A DNA stretch of 64,000 bases from Mycolicibacterium iranicum (GTDB taxonomy: Bacteria > Actinomycetota > Actinomycetes > Mycobacteriales > Mycobacteriaceae): NCBI RefSeq assembly GCF_001650495.1, contig NZ_LWCS01000027.1:22812-86811 (forward strand), given 5' to 3'. This document shows positions 52,387 through 60,566 of this stretch, piece after piece (position 1 is the first letter of the stretch; each line of letters opens with the position of its first letter). The notes under the pieces were generated by a model, which was not told the origin of the DNA, searched no databases, and worked only from the letters and a program-made list of their open reading frames with translations. The position numbers and the translations under genes are program-made.

Positions 52387-53128
52387 ATGACAGGGCAAAC
52401 CGACGCTGGTGACGTCGCCAGGGAAGCCTCGGCTCTCCACGCGATCGCCGAATCGGTACTCGGTAATTTCCGCACCGCCGAAGGGATGACCCAGTCGTTC
52501 ATCCGAGAGGCGATCATGCAGGGCACTTTTGCGCCGGGGCAGCGTCTCAATATGGACGTCATCGCCGAGTCGCTGGGAGTCAGCCGGACGCCAGTTCGGA
52601 CCGGCCGGCGGCAACCAGAGCGCGAAGGGCTGGTCGAGATCAATCCGCGACCGGGTGTCATCGTTTCGGTGTTGAACACCGACGAGATCGCCGAGATCTA
52701 TGAATTGCGCGTTCTGTTATAGACATACCTCTTGGCGTTGGTGATGGAGTCGCTCGATGACGGGTTCGTCGACGAGCTCGCCTCGATCGCCTCGGACATC
52801 GATCGCCCACCTGCTCGGCGCACAATTGGAATACCGCTACCGGTTCTATGACAAGCTTTATGAGCGGGCCGACCGGCGGCGGATGCTGGTTTTGGCGCAC
52901 AACCTGCGGGCTTCGGTTGGCCGTTACCTGCTATTTCAGCGGGTCGACGAAAAGCACAGCCACGAAGCGCTCATTCCCTTTCTGCGAGCTGGCGATGTCG
53001 ACGGTGCCAAGGCGTGGTTGACGGAGCATCTGGGCAGACGGTCGGTCCGGCTGCGGGAATTCGTCATCGGGCAGGACAGCCCGAACGAGTCGCGTCGTGT
53101 TCGACGGGGTCTGCCGGCACGTATTTGA
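52387..53128 (+). pseudogene. GntR/FCD-family regulator, broken
   Basis: The frame begins with a GntR DNA-binding domain (FIREAIMQGTFAPGQRLN, VIAESLGVSRTPV) but the recognition helix reads RTGRRQPEREG instead of the usual REALRQLEREG. A TAG stops it at 52720; the frame continues as TYLLALVMESLDDGF and is then lost. A shifted frame from about 52800 gives an FCD-domain end (ERADRRRMLVLAHNLRASVG, then KAWLTEHL). It lies downstream of the ABC genes and was probably their regulator. Confidence 0.8.
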
Positions 53129-53212
53129 CGATGGTCCACTGGCTGACCCCGTCCGGGAGGTGGGGGTGGACGGGATCAGCCAGGGAGATCTCGGAGACCG
53201 CCTCGGTGCGGG

Positions 53213-54007
53213 CTAGCTGGTCCCGGGGGAGCGTTGGATGTGGCGGCGGCGGACAACTCGGCGTCGGGGGCTTCCCGGATGGCGAGGTAGCGTGCGATCT
53301 CGCTGTCGTTGAAAGTGCCGGTGCCACATTCCGACGGGGAAGCTGAAAACGTCGCCTTCCTGCCAGTCGATCCGCTGTGTGGCGATGGCGTCCCAACTGA
53401 CGATGGTGTGGCCGACGCTGTGCACGATGTAGACGACGACTTCTGAGATATGCCGGTGGTTGATCGTTTCGCCTCGGGGACGCAGCTCGCTCAGTCGCGG
53501 CTGCAGACGGGTGTCACACCCACCTGGGCGGTGGAAGCTCACTTTGGCGCAACCCGGGAATTCCACCTCATCGGCCGTCCGGAGTCGATTCGGGTCTGAC
53601 TCGGCTTCGGATAACAAATACAGTGTCCGGCTCCGTGGCGAGGTCGGCGACGGTGAAGGGTGTGGACTCGGGGTCGGCGCCGAGACGGCATCTGCCCGGC
53701 GGCGAACACGGGGCGTCCGAACGGCATCGGTCCGGACGGGCGCGGTGTCGCCGCACATTAGATCACAGAGTTCGAGCAATCGCTGCGCCGTGCGTGGATG
53801 AATGTGTTGAAACTGGTGGATGACCTTGTCTCTCAATCGATCCGGGAATTTTTCCGAACTCAACCCGAAATGGATCAACATTTCACCTTCGGGAGTTCCG
53901 CGGTAGGGAAGCCAGCTCACCGCGAAGGTCAGGAGGTCACGTTCCAGGCGATCGATCGCGTTGGGCCACACGAGTCGCTCGCTCGGTCGTTGACCATGAT
54001 TCGGCAT
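53213..54007 (-). pseudogene. Composite frame: DUF3263-like N-terminal part running into a degraded cupin
   Basis: On the minus strand the frame from 54007 starts MPNHGQRPSERLVWPNAIDR and contains LLTFAVSWLPYRGTPEGEML, which resembles small DUF3263 proteins. After a low-complexity Arg/Ser/Pro stretch it enters a cupin: GETINHRHISEVVVYIVHSV and DWQEGDVFSFPVGMWHRHF have the HxH metal motif and second cupin motif. The cupin start (PDTVFVIRSRVRPES) and end (FNDSEIARYLAIREAP) are in other frames. I read it as two former genes joined by decay. Confidence 0.55.
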
Positions 54008-54077
54008 AGAGATGTCCTTACCTTTTAGCCCGCGGCATCGGTGGTGGGACGGACTTCCGTGTATTGGGTGCGCAAAG

Positions 54078-54086
54078 TGTATCTAA
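54078..54086. promoter_or_regulatory. Third TGTATCTAA box
   Basis: TGTATCTAAGATCCAA (54078-54093) repeats the 9-bp core found twice upstream of the cysteine-hydrolase operon. It lies between the divergent cupin-region frame and the methyltransferase gene, consistent with a shared regulator. Confidence 0.45.
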
Positions 54087-54168
54087 GATCCAAGCTATAG
54101 AATACGATGTTGCCGCTCTGCGGTTGAATGTTTTCGTTGGCGCGAGACCTTGATACGGAGGGGTGACG

Positions 54169-54843
54169 ATGAGCGACAGGCGGACCATCGAGTCATGGTC
54201 CTCGGCCGAGTACGCCTCGAAATGGCAGGGTGCCGACGGGCTCTCGGCGCTTCTCGAGTTGCCCTGGGCGCTTGCGGCGACGCTCGTGGGGCAGGAATCG
54301 TCGCCCCGGCTGGTCGTCGACGTCGGCAGCGGACCCGGCACCTTTCTGGCCGCCGTCCTCAATGCCTACCCCCAATCCCGCGGTGTCTGGGTCGATGCGT
54401 CACCCGGCATGCTCGACAAGGCCCGCCAGCGGTTGGCTTCCCACGTGGACCGCGTCGAGTTCATCGTCGAGGATGCCGCCGCACTCGCCGATATCGACGC
54501 TGCCCGCGGAGCCGACGTGGTGCTGAATTCCCGGGTCGCCCACCATTTCGACCACGACGGTCTCGTCGGCTTCTACCGAGCCGCGGCCGCCGTCCTGCAG
54601 CCGGACGGCTGGCTGGTGACCCTCGACCATATTCTTCCCCCAGGCGAATGGGACCGCCGATACCGAGACGTCCTGCCGCTGTTCTTCGGGCCGAACGCCG
54701 GCAAACCCACGCACCCGCACTACTTTCCGTTCCCCGCCGTGGGCGACCACCTGGCCGCAATGTCCGATGCGGGTTTCACCGACTGCGACGTCGCCTGGCG
54801 CGCGTTCTACACGTGCCTGTTCCTGGGGCGGCGCGCGACGTAG
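54169..54843 (+). CDS. Class I SAM-dependent methyltransferase
   Basis: A 224-residue methyltransferase. LVVDVGSGPGTFLAAVL is the SAM-binding motif I, GVWVDASPGMLDKAR motif post-I and the EDAAALADI segment motif II; it ends with a hydrophobic FYTCLFLGRRAT. The substrate is unknown; association with monooxygenase and cupin relics suggests secondary or aromatic metabolism. CGGAGGGG precedes the ATG at 54169; GTG at 54163 is the alternative. Confidence 0.88.
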   Translation: MSDRRTIESWSSAEYASKWQGADGLSALLELPWALAATLVGQESSPRLVVDVGSGPGTFLAAVLNAYPQSRGVWVDASPGMLDKARQRLASHVDRVEFIVEDAAALADIDAARGADVVLNSRVAHHFDHDGLVGFYRAAAAVLQPDGWLVTLDHILPPGEWDRRYRDVLPLFFGPNAGKPTHPHYFPFPAVGDHLAAMSDAGFTDCDVAWRAFYTCLFLGRRAT

Positions 54844-54897
54844 ACCTGCGTTCGCGGCAGCTCGTTCTGCATTGTCACCGCTTGAAAGGATCGCTTC

Positions 54898-55200
54898 ATG
54901 ACCGTTGACGTCCTACACCGCCGAATCGGCAGCCACAGGTGGTGGCCGCACCGGCCACGTGAAATCCGCCGACGGAATGCTCGAATTGGACACCCGCCCG
55001 CCCAAAGAGGCAGACGTAAGCGGTGAGGCCGTGAATCCGGAGATCCTGTTCTCGGCCGGCGACTCCACCTGCTTCTTGGTTCTCTACGAAAGCCGCGCGC
55101 ACCAACGAGAGCGTGCTTGACGAAGCCACCTCGGTGACCGCACGGATCGGCTTCGGCAAGCACTCCGAGGGCGGCTTCGGACTGACGGCCAAAACTGTGG
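54898..55200 (+). pseudogene. Ohr/OsmC organic hydroperoxide resistance protein, degraded
   Basis: The ATG at 54898 opens MTVDVL and then shifts frame (two bases missing in what should be LYTAE); the next frame reads YTAESAATGGGRTGHVKSAD, LDTRPPKEADVSGEAVNPEI and FSAGDSTCFLVL, clear Ohr motifs including the first peroxidatic Cys. A further shift gives DEATSVTARIGFGKHSEGGF. The sequence then passes without a gap into monooxygenase DNA, so the Ohr C-terminus with its second Cys is missing. Confidence 0.8.
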
Positions 55201-56502
55201 AGCCACATGTCGGGCCTGGACCAGGCGACCGCGGACTCCCGAAATTCTCGACCAACGCGGCATCTCGACCGGTTTCTGTCCGAGGGCCAGACGACGCAGG
55301 TGCACAGCTTCGCGCAGGTGCGCCTGGACATCAGCGACTACCCGACCCGCCACCCGTACGGCCTGATGACAGACGCACATCGTGCGTCTGCTCGCCGAGT
55401 GGGCCGATGAACTCGCCGTGCCGATCTATCGCGGCAGATCGGTGGACTGTGGTGCTGCGGGCGGACTATCTGGTCGGATGCGACGGTGGGCGCAGCCTGG
55501 TGCGCAAGGCCGCGGGTATCGACTTTCCACGCTGGGAGCCGACGACGAGCTATCTCATCGCTGAAGTCGAGTTCGCCTCACAGCCAGGCCGGGCACCGGA
55601 GTGGGGGATCCGCAGAGACGCGCGCGGCGTGCACGCCCTCAGCAATGACGATGGCGGTCCCGTCCGGGTCATGGTGGCCGAGCAGCGCGTGCACCGATCC
55701 GGAGAACCCGATTTCGCGGTTCTCAGCGCCGCCCTCATCGCCGTCTATGGCACCGATTACGAAATTTACGGTCCCACATCGATTTCCCGCTTCACCGACA
55801 CGGCCCGGCAGACGGCAGCCTACCGGCGCGGGCGGACGCTGCACGTCGGCGACGCCACCCATGTGCACCACCCCATCGGCGGTCAGGGCTCCAACACCGG
55901 TCTGCAGGATGCGGTGAACCTCGGCTGGATACTCGCCCAAGTGGTGCGCGGGACGTCTACGGACCGCCTGCTCGACACCTACCATGACGAACGTCATCCG
56001 ATCGGCGCCTGCGTGCTACACAACGCGCCCGCTCAGCTCGCGCTGCTGGGTCAGGACGACCGTACGAAAGCCCTGTACAACACCACTGCCGACCTGCTCG
56101 CCATGGAAGAGCCCCTCATGCGCGTCGCCGCGATGACTGCAGGCCTCGACATCCATTACAGCTTCGGTGACGGCCACCTAGAGCTGGGTCGTCGTATGCC
56201 CGACCTCGACCTCGTGACGGCACGCGGACCCCATCCGGACGTACGACCGCCTGCAGGAACCCCGGCCCTTGCTGATCGATTTCGTTGTGGCAGTGAACCT
56301 CTCGGACTGGGACGATCGGGTGCGTCTGGTCGGGGCCGACACCGCCGGGATATGGGAGCTGCCGGTGCTGGGCGTGGTCGAGGCTGCTGCGGTGTTGGTC
56401 AGACCCGACGGATACGTCGCGTGGGTGGCCGACCGCTTCGGCGACGTCGCTCACCGAGCGCCGACTAGGTCGTTCGGGGTGCCCGCCACGGCGGCGCCGT
56501 GA
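55200..56502 (+). pseudogene. FAD-dependent aromatic hydroxylase/rifampicin-monooxygenase-like protein, degraded and lacking its N terminus
   Basis: Pieces in several frames: FLSEGQTTQVHSFAQVRLDI, then RLLAEWADELAVPIYRG, then from about 55450 a long intact stretch YLVGCDGGRSLVRKAAGIDF (DG motif) and HVGDATHVHHPIGGQGSNTG with LQDAVNLGWILAQ (GD motif), and finally LLIDFVVAVNLSDWDDRVRL in another frame to the stop at 56502. The N-terminal GxGxxG FAD-binding region is absent, replaced by Ohr sequence. At least three frameshifts. Its end overlaps the convergent small gene. Confidence 0.82.
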
Positions 56503-56734
56503 GATCGGCGGCCAGGCTGCGGGTCACCATTTTGCGCACAGCGATCAACATGGCGACCCCCGCCAATGCAACCCAGGTGGCTTCCACACTCAGACGTAGA
56601 AGCCCCGCGGCGGTCAACAGTTCCAACATCACCCGCAGCGCGAGAAGCGGTTGGCGGAACACGGTCACAGCGGCCACACCGAGGGCGATGGCCGCCGCCG
56701 CGATCACCCATGACACCGAGATGACGACGCTCAT
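56465..56734 (-). CDS. Small membrane protein downstream of DUF1622 gene
   Basis: An 89-residue protein with three hydrophobic segments (VISVSWVIAAAAIALGVAAV, LELLTAAGLLRL, ATWVALAGVAMLIAV) and a basic tail. Its ATG overlaps the stop of the DUF1622 gene. No family recognised. It is the last gene of the glutamate-transporter run. Confidence 0.7.
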   Translation of the reverse strand: MSVVISVSWVIAAAAIALGVAAVTVFRQPLLALRVMLELLTAAGLLRLSVEATWVALAGVAMLIAVRKMVTRSLAADLTAPPWRAPRTT

Positions 56735-57126
56735 GAGGTAGGTGGCGGTTTCTTCAGCATCTCGATTTCCGCCTGCTCCTGCGCGATCTCGCGATTGAGG
56801 AAGTAGTTCAAGATGGTGCGGATCGCCGCGATGGCCGCCAGCTTGCCGATCTCCTCGAAGGACGGCGAGATCGCCGTGCGCAACACGTCGGCGGCGAGCT
56901 GGAACTCCAGCCCCAGCACGAGGAAACGGGCCAGCGTCAGCCGTACGGAGGAGAACTGGTTGATGTCGCGTCGTCCCAGAGCGACGACGAACTTGGCGAT
57001 GGCGACGACCGCCCCGATCATGATGACCACGGCGCCGCACGCTTCGATGAGGCGGACCATCAGGTCGACCGCCTCGCGCAGCGTCGACTCGGGCAGGACC
57101 TCGAAGGCGTTCAGGCTGGTAGTCAT
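56731..57126 (-). CDS. DUF1622 family membrane protein
   Basis: A 131-residue protein with a membrane segment CGAVVIMIGAVVAIAKFVVAL, then LTLARFLVLGLEFQLAADVLRTAISPSFEEIGKLAAI-type conserved region (read at about 75-110) and a C-terminal charged helix. These are DUF1622 hallmarks. Function unknown. It follows the gluD-like permease by 9 bp, so is likely co-expressed with it. Confidence 0.85.
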   Translation of the reverse strand: MTTSLNAFEVLPESTLREAVDLMVRLIEACGAVVIMIGAVVAIAKFVVALGRRDINQFSSVRLTLARFLVLGLEFQLAADVLRTAISPSFEEIGKLAAIAAIRTILNYFLNREIAQEQAEIEMLKKPPPTS

Positions 57127-57135
57127 CGCAAGACG

Positions 57136-58014
57136 TCAGACGCCGCGGCTGCGTTCACCCTGAAATTCGAGCGGCTCGGCGTCCATCGGTGCCGGCCCCT
57201 TGCTCGAACGTCGTAGCCGTTTCTCCAGCCGGGTGGCCAGCCACGACAATGTGAAGTTCAGCGCGATCATCAGCGCCGCGATCACGATCAGGGCGGGAAT
57301 GTAGTTTCCGTAGGCCGAACCGATCACAGTGCCCTGGCGCACCATCTCCACGAACGTGATCTGGTACCCCAGTGCGGTGTCCTTCAACACGACGACGAGC
57401 TGAGAGATCAGCACCGGCAGCATTGACGTAATGGCCTGCGGCAGCAGGATCGAGCGCATCGTCTGGCCCCAGGTCAGCCCGAGCGCGGAGGAGGCCTCGG
57501 CCTGCCCGCGCGGCAGCGCGTGGACGCCCGCGCGCACGATCTCGGCGATGACCGCGCCGTTGTACAGCGTCAGTCCGGTGATCACGCCGGCGAGGGCGAG
57601 GTATTCGGACGGGAACACCTCGTAGAACGCGTACAGGAAGTAGGCGAAGATCATCATGATCAGCACCGGCACCGCGCGGAAGAATTCCACGAACACCGAG
57701 GACACCCATCGGATTCCGGTGTGGGTCGACAACCTTCCCACGCCCATGACGAACCCCAGAGCCAGTGCGAGCACGATTGACACCGCGGCCGCGGTCAGCG
57801 TGCCCTCGATGCCGGGCAACACGTAGGTGCGCCACAGATCGCCGGTCAAGAACGGTCGCCACTTCTCGCCGGTGAGCTGACCCCGCTCAACCAGGCGGGC
57901 GAGCACCACGGCGACGACGACCGCCAAGCCGAGGATCGCGAAGCCGGTGATGATCCAGTTACGAATCCGGGCCCGCGGACCCGGCGCGTCGAAAAGGACA
58001 GAGGAGCCGGTCAT
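57136..58014 (-). CDS. gluD: Glutamate ABC transporter permease (GluD-like)
   Basis: A 292-residue polar-amino-acid permease (HisM family) with an N-terminal helix and a BPD_transp_1 core. The coupling loop is GQAEASSALGLTWGQTMRSI; GTLTAAAVSIVLALALGFVM and FVEFFRAVPVLIMMIF are typical. It overlaps gluC by 4 bp and completes a heteromeric membrane channel. Substrate (glutamate/aspartate) is inferred from the gluABCD order. Confidence 0.9.
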   Translation of the reverse strand: MTGSSVLFDAPGPRARIRNWIITGFAILGLAVVVAVVLARLVERGQLTGEKWRPFLTGDLWRTYVLPGIEGTLTAAAVSIVLALALGFVMGVGRLSTHTGIRWVSSVFVEFFRAVPVLIMMIFAYFLYAFYEVFPSEYLALAGVITGLTLYNGAVIAEIVRAGVHALPRGQAEASSALGLTWGQTMRSILLPQAITSMLPVLISQLVVVLKDTALGYQITFVEMVRQGTVIGSAYGNYIPALIVIAALMIALNFTLSWLATRLEKRLRRSSKGPAPMDAEPLEFQGERSRGV

Positions 58015-58691
58015 CTGAGGACCGCCATCCGCTTGCCCAGCCACCCGAACAGCAACCCCAGCGGCAGGGTGAGGATCACGAATCCGAGCGCGAAGATGCC
58101 ACCGACCACCAGTACGGCCGCGGTGTTCTCGATCATCTCCTTCATCAGCAGGGCCGCCTCGGCGACGCCGATCGCCGACGCGATGGTGGTGTTCTTGGTC
58201 AGCGCGATCAGCACCGAGCCGAGCGGAATGATCACTGCGCGAAACGCCTGCGGCAACAACACGATCCGCAGGTTCTGGCCGAAGGACAGCCCCAGTGAAC
58301 GGGCTGCCTCAGCCTGGCCGAGCGGGATGGTGTTCACCCCGGATCGCACGGTTTCGCACACGAACGACGCGGTGTAGACCGTCAGACCGAGCACCGCCAG
58401 CCGGAAGCCGCTATCGGCGATGAACGTCGGCGACTGTCGGTCGGCGAGAGTGAGTCCCAGCGTCTGTGCCAATCCGAACGAACAGAACAGGATGATCAAC
58501 GTCAGCGGGGTGTTGCGCACGATGTTGACGTACGCCGCACCCAGCCAGTTGAGCACAGGCACCGGTGCCAGCCGCATAGCGGCCAGCACCGTGCCGAGGA
58601 CGAGAGCACCGACCGCGGAGAACACCGTCAGCTGGATCGTCGTCCAGAACGCGGCGAAGATCTCCGCGCGATACTCGGTGAAAACCTCCAC
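58011..58691 (-). CDS. gluC: Glutamate ABC transporter permease (GluC-like)
   Basis: A 226-residue HisM-family permease. FWTTIQLTVFSAVGALVLGT, VNIVRNTPLTLIILF and the coupling loop GQAEAARSLGLSFGQNLRIV are diagnostic. It starts with GTG and overlaps gluD. It pairs with GluD to form the importer channel. Confidence 0.92.
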   Translation of the reverse strand: MEVFTEYRAEIFAAFWTTIQLTVFSAVGALVLGTVLAAMRLAPVPVLNWLGAAYVNIVRNTPLTLIILFCSFGLAQTLGLTLADRQSPTFIADSGFRLAVLGLTVYTASFVCETVRSGVNTIPLGQAEAARSLGLSFGQNLRIVLLPQAFRAVIIPLGSVLIALTKNTTIASAIGVAEAALLMKEMIENTAAVLVVGGIFALGFVILTLPLGLLFGWLGKRMAVLR

Positions 58692-58718
58692 GTGCGGCTC
58701 CGGTCGATACCTGTGCGC

Positions 58719-59552
58719 TCAGTTAGCGATCGGCGGCGGCGCCGGTGCGGTGATGCCTGCGGGTCCGAGGTTCTTGTCGAACGCTTCCTTCCAGGCGCCG
58801 CTTTCTTCCATCTTCTTCAGTGCGTCGTTGATCTTGGTGCGCAGTTCTGCGTCGTCCTTCTTCAGGCCTATGCCGTAGTTCTCCTCGGAGAAGGTGTCAC
58901 CGACGATCTTGAACGCCCCGGGGGTCTGCGCCGCGTAACCGGCGAGGATGACCTCGTCGGTGGTCACCGCGTCGACGGCGCCGTTCTTGAGCGCGTCGAT
59001 GCACGCCGAATAGGTGTCGTACTGCTGAAGCTGAACGCTGGGGAACTCATCCTTGATCTTCTGCGCGGGTGTCGAACCCGACACCGAGCACAGGATCTTG
59101 TTGTTCGCCAGTGATTCCTTGCCTGTGATGTCGGTGTTGTCCTCGCGTACGAGCAGGCTCTGGCCGGTGATCAGGTACGGCCCGGCGAAGGACACCTTCT
59201 CCTTGCGGGCGTCGGTGATCGAGTACGTCGCCGCGATGAACTCGACCTGGCCGTTCTGAATCAGGTTTTCCCGCTGCGCAGACGGCGCTTCCTTCCATTC
59301 GATCTTGTCGGGGGCGTACCCGAGTTCGCCCGCCACATAGGTCGCGACGTCGACGTCAAAGCCGCTCATCGTGCCGTCGGGATTCTTCATTCCCAGACCG
59401 GGCTGGTCGAACTTGGTGCCGATGACGATGGTGTCGCTACCGCCGCCACCGCCTCCGCTGTCGCCGCCACCGCATGCGGTCGCGGCAATGGGCAGCGCCG
59501 CTGCCAGGGCGAGCGCACCGAGAACGCGCTTGGAGAGAAACTTCGGGGACAT
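58719..59552 (-). CDS. gluB: Glutamate-binding lipoprotein of ABC transporter (GluB-like)
   Basis: A 277-residue extracellular solute-binding protein (family 3). The signal peptide ends at the lipobox ATAC followed by a Gly/Ser-rich tether. GTKFDQPGLGMKNPDGTMSGF, VEFIAATYSITDARKEKVSF and DAVTTDEVILAGYA are the usual glutamate/aspartate-binding landmarks. It delivers substrate to GluC/GluD. Confidence 0.93.
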   Translation of the reverse strand: MSPKFLSKRVLGALALAAALPIAATACGGGDSGGGGGGSDTIVIGTKFDQPGLGMKNPDGTMSGFDVDVATYVAGELGYAPDKIEWKEAPSAQRENLIQNGQVEFIAATYSITDARKEKVSFAGPYLITGQSLLVREDNTDITGKESLANNKILCSVSGSTPAQKIKDEFPSVQLQQYDTYSACIDALKNGAVDAVTTDEVILAGYAAQTPGAFKIVGDTFSEENYGIGLKKDDAELRTKINDALKKMEESGAWKEAFDKNLGPAGITAPAPPPIAN

Positions 59553-59587
59553 GACGGGGTTTCCTTTCGCCGGGGCTCCGGTGGGGT

Positions 59588-60349
59588 TCAGTGATGGAGG
59601 ATCTTGCCGAGAAAGTCCTTCGCACGGTCGGTCTGGGGGTTCTCGAAGAACTGATGGGGTTCGGCGTCCTCGACGATCGCGCCGTCCGACATGAACACCA
59701 CGCGGTTGGCCGCCCGCCGCGCGAACCCCATCTCGTGGGTGACCACGAGCATCGTCATACCGTCGGTGGCCAGTCCGGACATGACTGCGAGCACCTCGTT
59801 GATCATCTCGGGATCCAGCGCGCTGGTCGGCTCGTCGAACAACATGACCTTGGGATCCATCGCCAGCGATCGTGCGATAGCGACACGTTGTTGCTGCCCG
59901 CCCGAGAGCTGGGCGGGGTACTTCTCGGCCTGGTTGGCCACCCCCACGCGCTCGAGCAGACGCATCGCGTTCTCGCGTGCCTTCTCCTTCGACGCTCTAC
60001 GCACCTTCATCGGCGCCAGCGTCACGTTTTCCAGAATTGTCTTGTGCGCGAACAGGTTAAACGACTGGAACACCATGCCGACGTCCGACCGGAGCTGGGC
60101 CAACTTGCGGCCCTCCGCCGGCAGAACCTCGCCATCGATCGCGATGGTGCCCGAGTCGATGGTCTCCAGCCGGTTGATCGTGCGGCACAGCGTCGACTTG
60201 CCGGAACCCGACGGTCCCAGTACGACGACCACCTGCCCCTTGCCGACGTCAAGGTTGATGTCCTTGAGGACGTGGAGGGCGCCGAAGTGCTTGTTGACCC
60301 CGTTGACCGAGATCATCGGCACATCAGGGGACTCCCCGGGGCTCTCCAT
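59588..60349 (-). CDS. gluA: Glutamate ABC transporter ATP-binding protein (GluA-like)
   Basis: A 253-residue polar-amino-acid ATPase: Walker A LGPSGSGKSTL, signature QLSGGQQQRVAIARSL, Walker B VMLFDEPTSALDPE and H-loop MLVVTHEMGFAR. It is first of gluABCD. An internal ATG 11 codons in (MISVNGVNKHFG) may be the true start because the preceding acidic leader is not conserved. Confidence 0.93.
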   Translation of the reverse strand: MESPGESPDVPMISVNGVNKHFGALHVLKDINLDVGKGQVVVVLGPSGSGKSTLCRTINRLETIDSGTIAIDGEVLPAEGRKLAQLRSDVGMVFQSFNLFAHKTILENVTLAPMKVRRASKEKARENAMRLLERVGVANQAEKYPAQLSGGQQQRVAIARSLAMDPKVMLFDEPTSALDPEMINEVLAVMSGLATDGMTMLVVTHEMGFARRAANRVVFMSDGAIVEDAEPHQFFENPQTDRAKDFLGKILHH

Positions 60350-60410
60350 GCGAGTTGACCTTACCCAGGGAATGCGCAGCTTGCCTGGAACTCCGCGATC
60401 CGGCGATTTC

Positions 60411-60529
60411 CCCGTCCCTTCGCTCGCCCTGGGTCTTTTTCCCGTCGCTTCGCTCGCCCTGGGTCTTTTCTCCCGTCGCTTCCCCCGCCCTGGGTCTTTT
60501 CTCCCGTCGCTTCCCCCGCCCTAGCACGA
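60411..60529. repeat. 31-bp tandem repeat, nearly four copies, between gluA and miaB
   Basis: Units start CCCGTCSCTT at 60411, 60441, 60472 and 60503 and run through CGCCCTGGGTCTTTT (the last is cut short at CGCCCTAGCACGA). Copies 1-2 share CGCTCGCC, copies 3-4 share CCCCCGCC, so the array has two subtypes. Lengths are 30, 31, 31 and about 27 bp, so it does not preserve a reading frame. It resembles a mycobacterial minisatellite. Confidence 0.9.
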
Positions 60530-60554
60530 TTTCGGGGCGGCACCACCTGCTCCG

Positions 60555-60560
60555 TAGGAT
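60555..60560 (+). promoter_or_regulatory. -10 hexamer TAGGAT of miaB (leaderless)
   Basis: TAGGAT, six bases (GGGGCG), GTG at 60567. Confidence 0.5.
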
Positions 60561-60566
60561 GGGGCG

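Noticed and set aside
54150..54908. A 252-codon frame overlapping the methyltransferase
   Set aside because: Arg-rich out-of-frame shadow; the SAM-binding motif is in the other frame.
60411..60529. The 31-bp repeats as a CRISPR array or coding repeat
   Set aside because: No spacers, no dyad in the unit, and unit lengths of 30-31 bp break reading frame.
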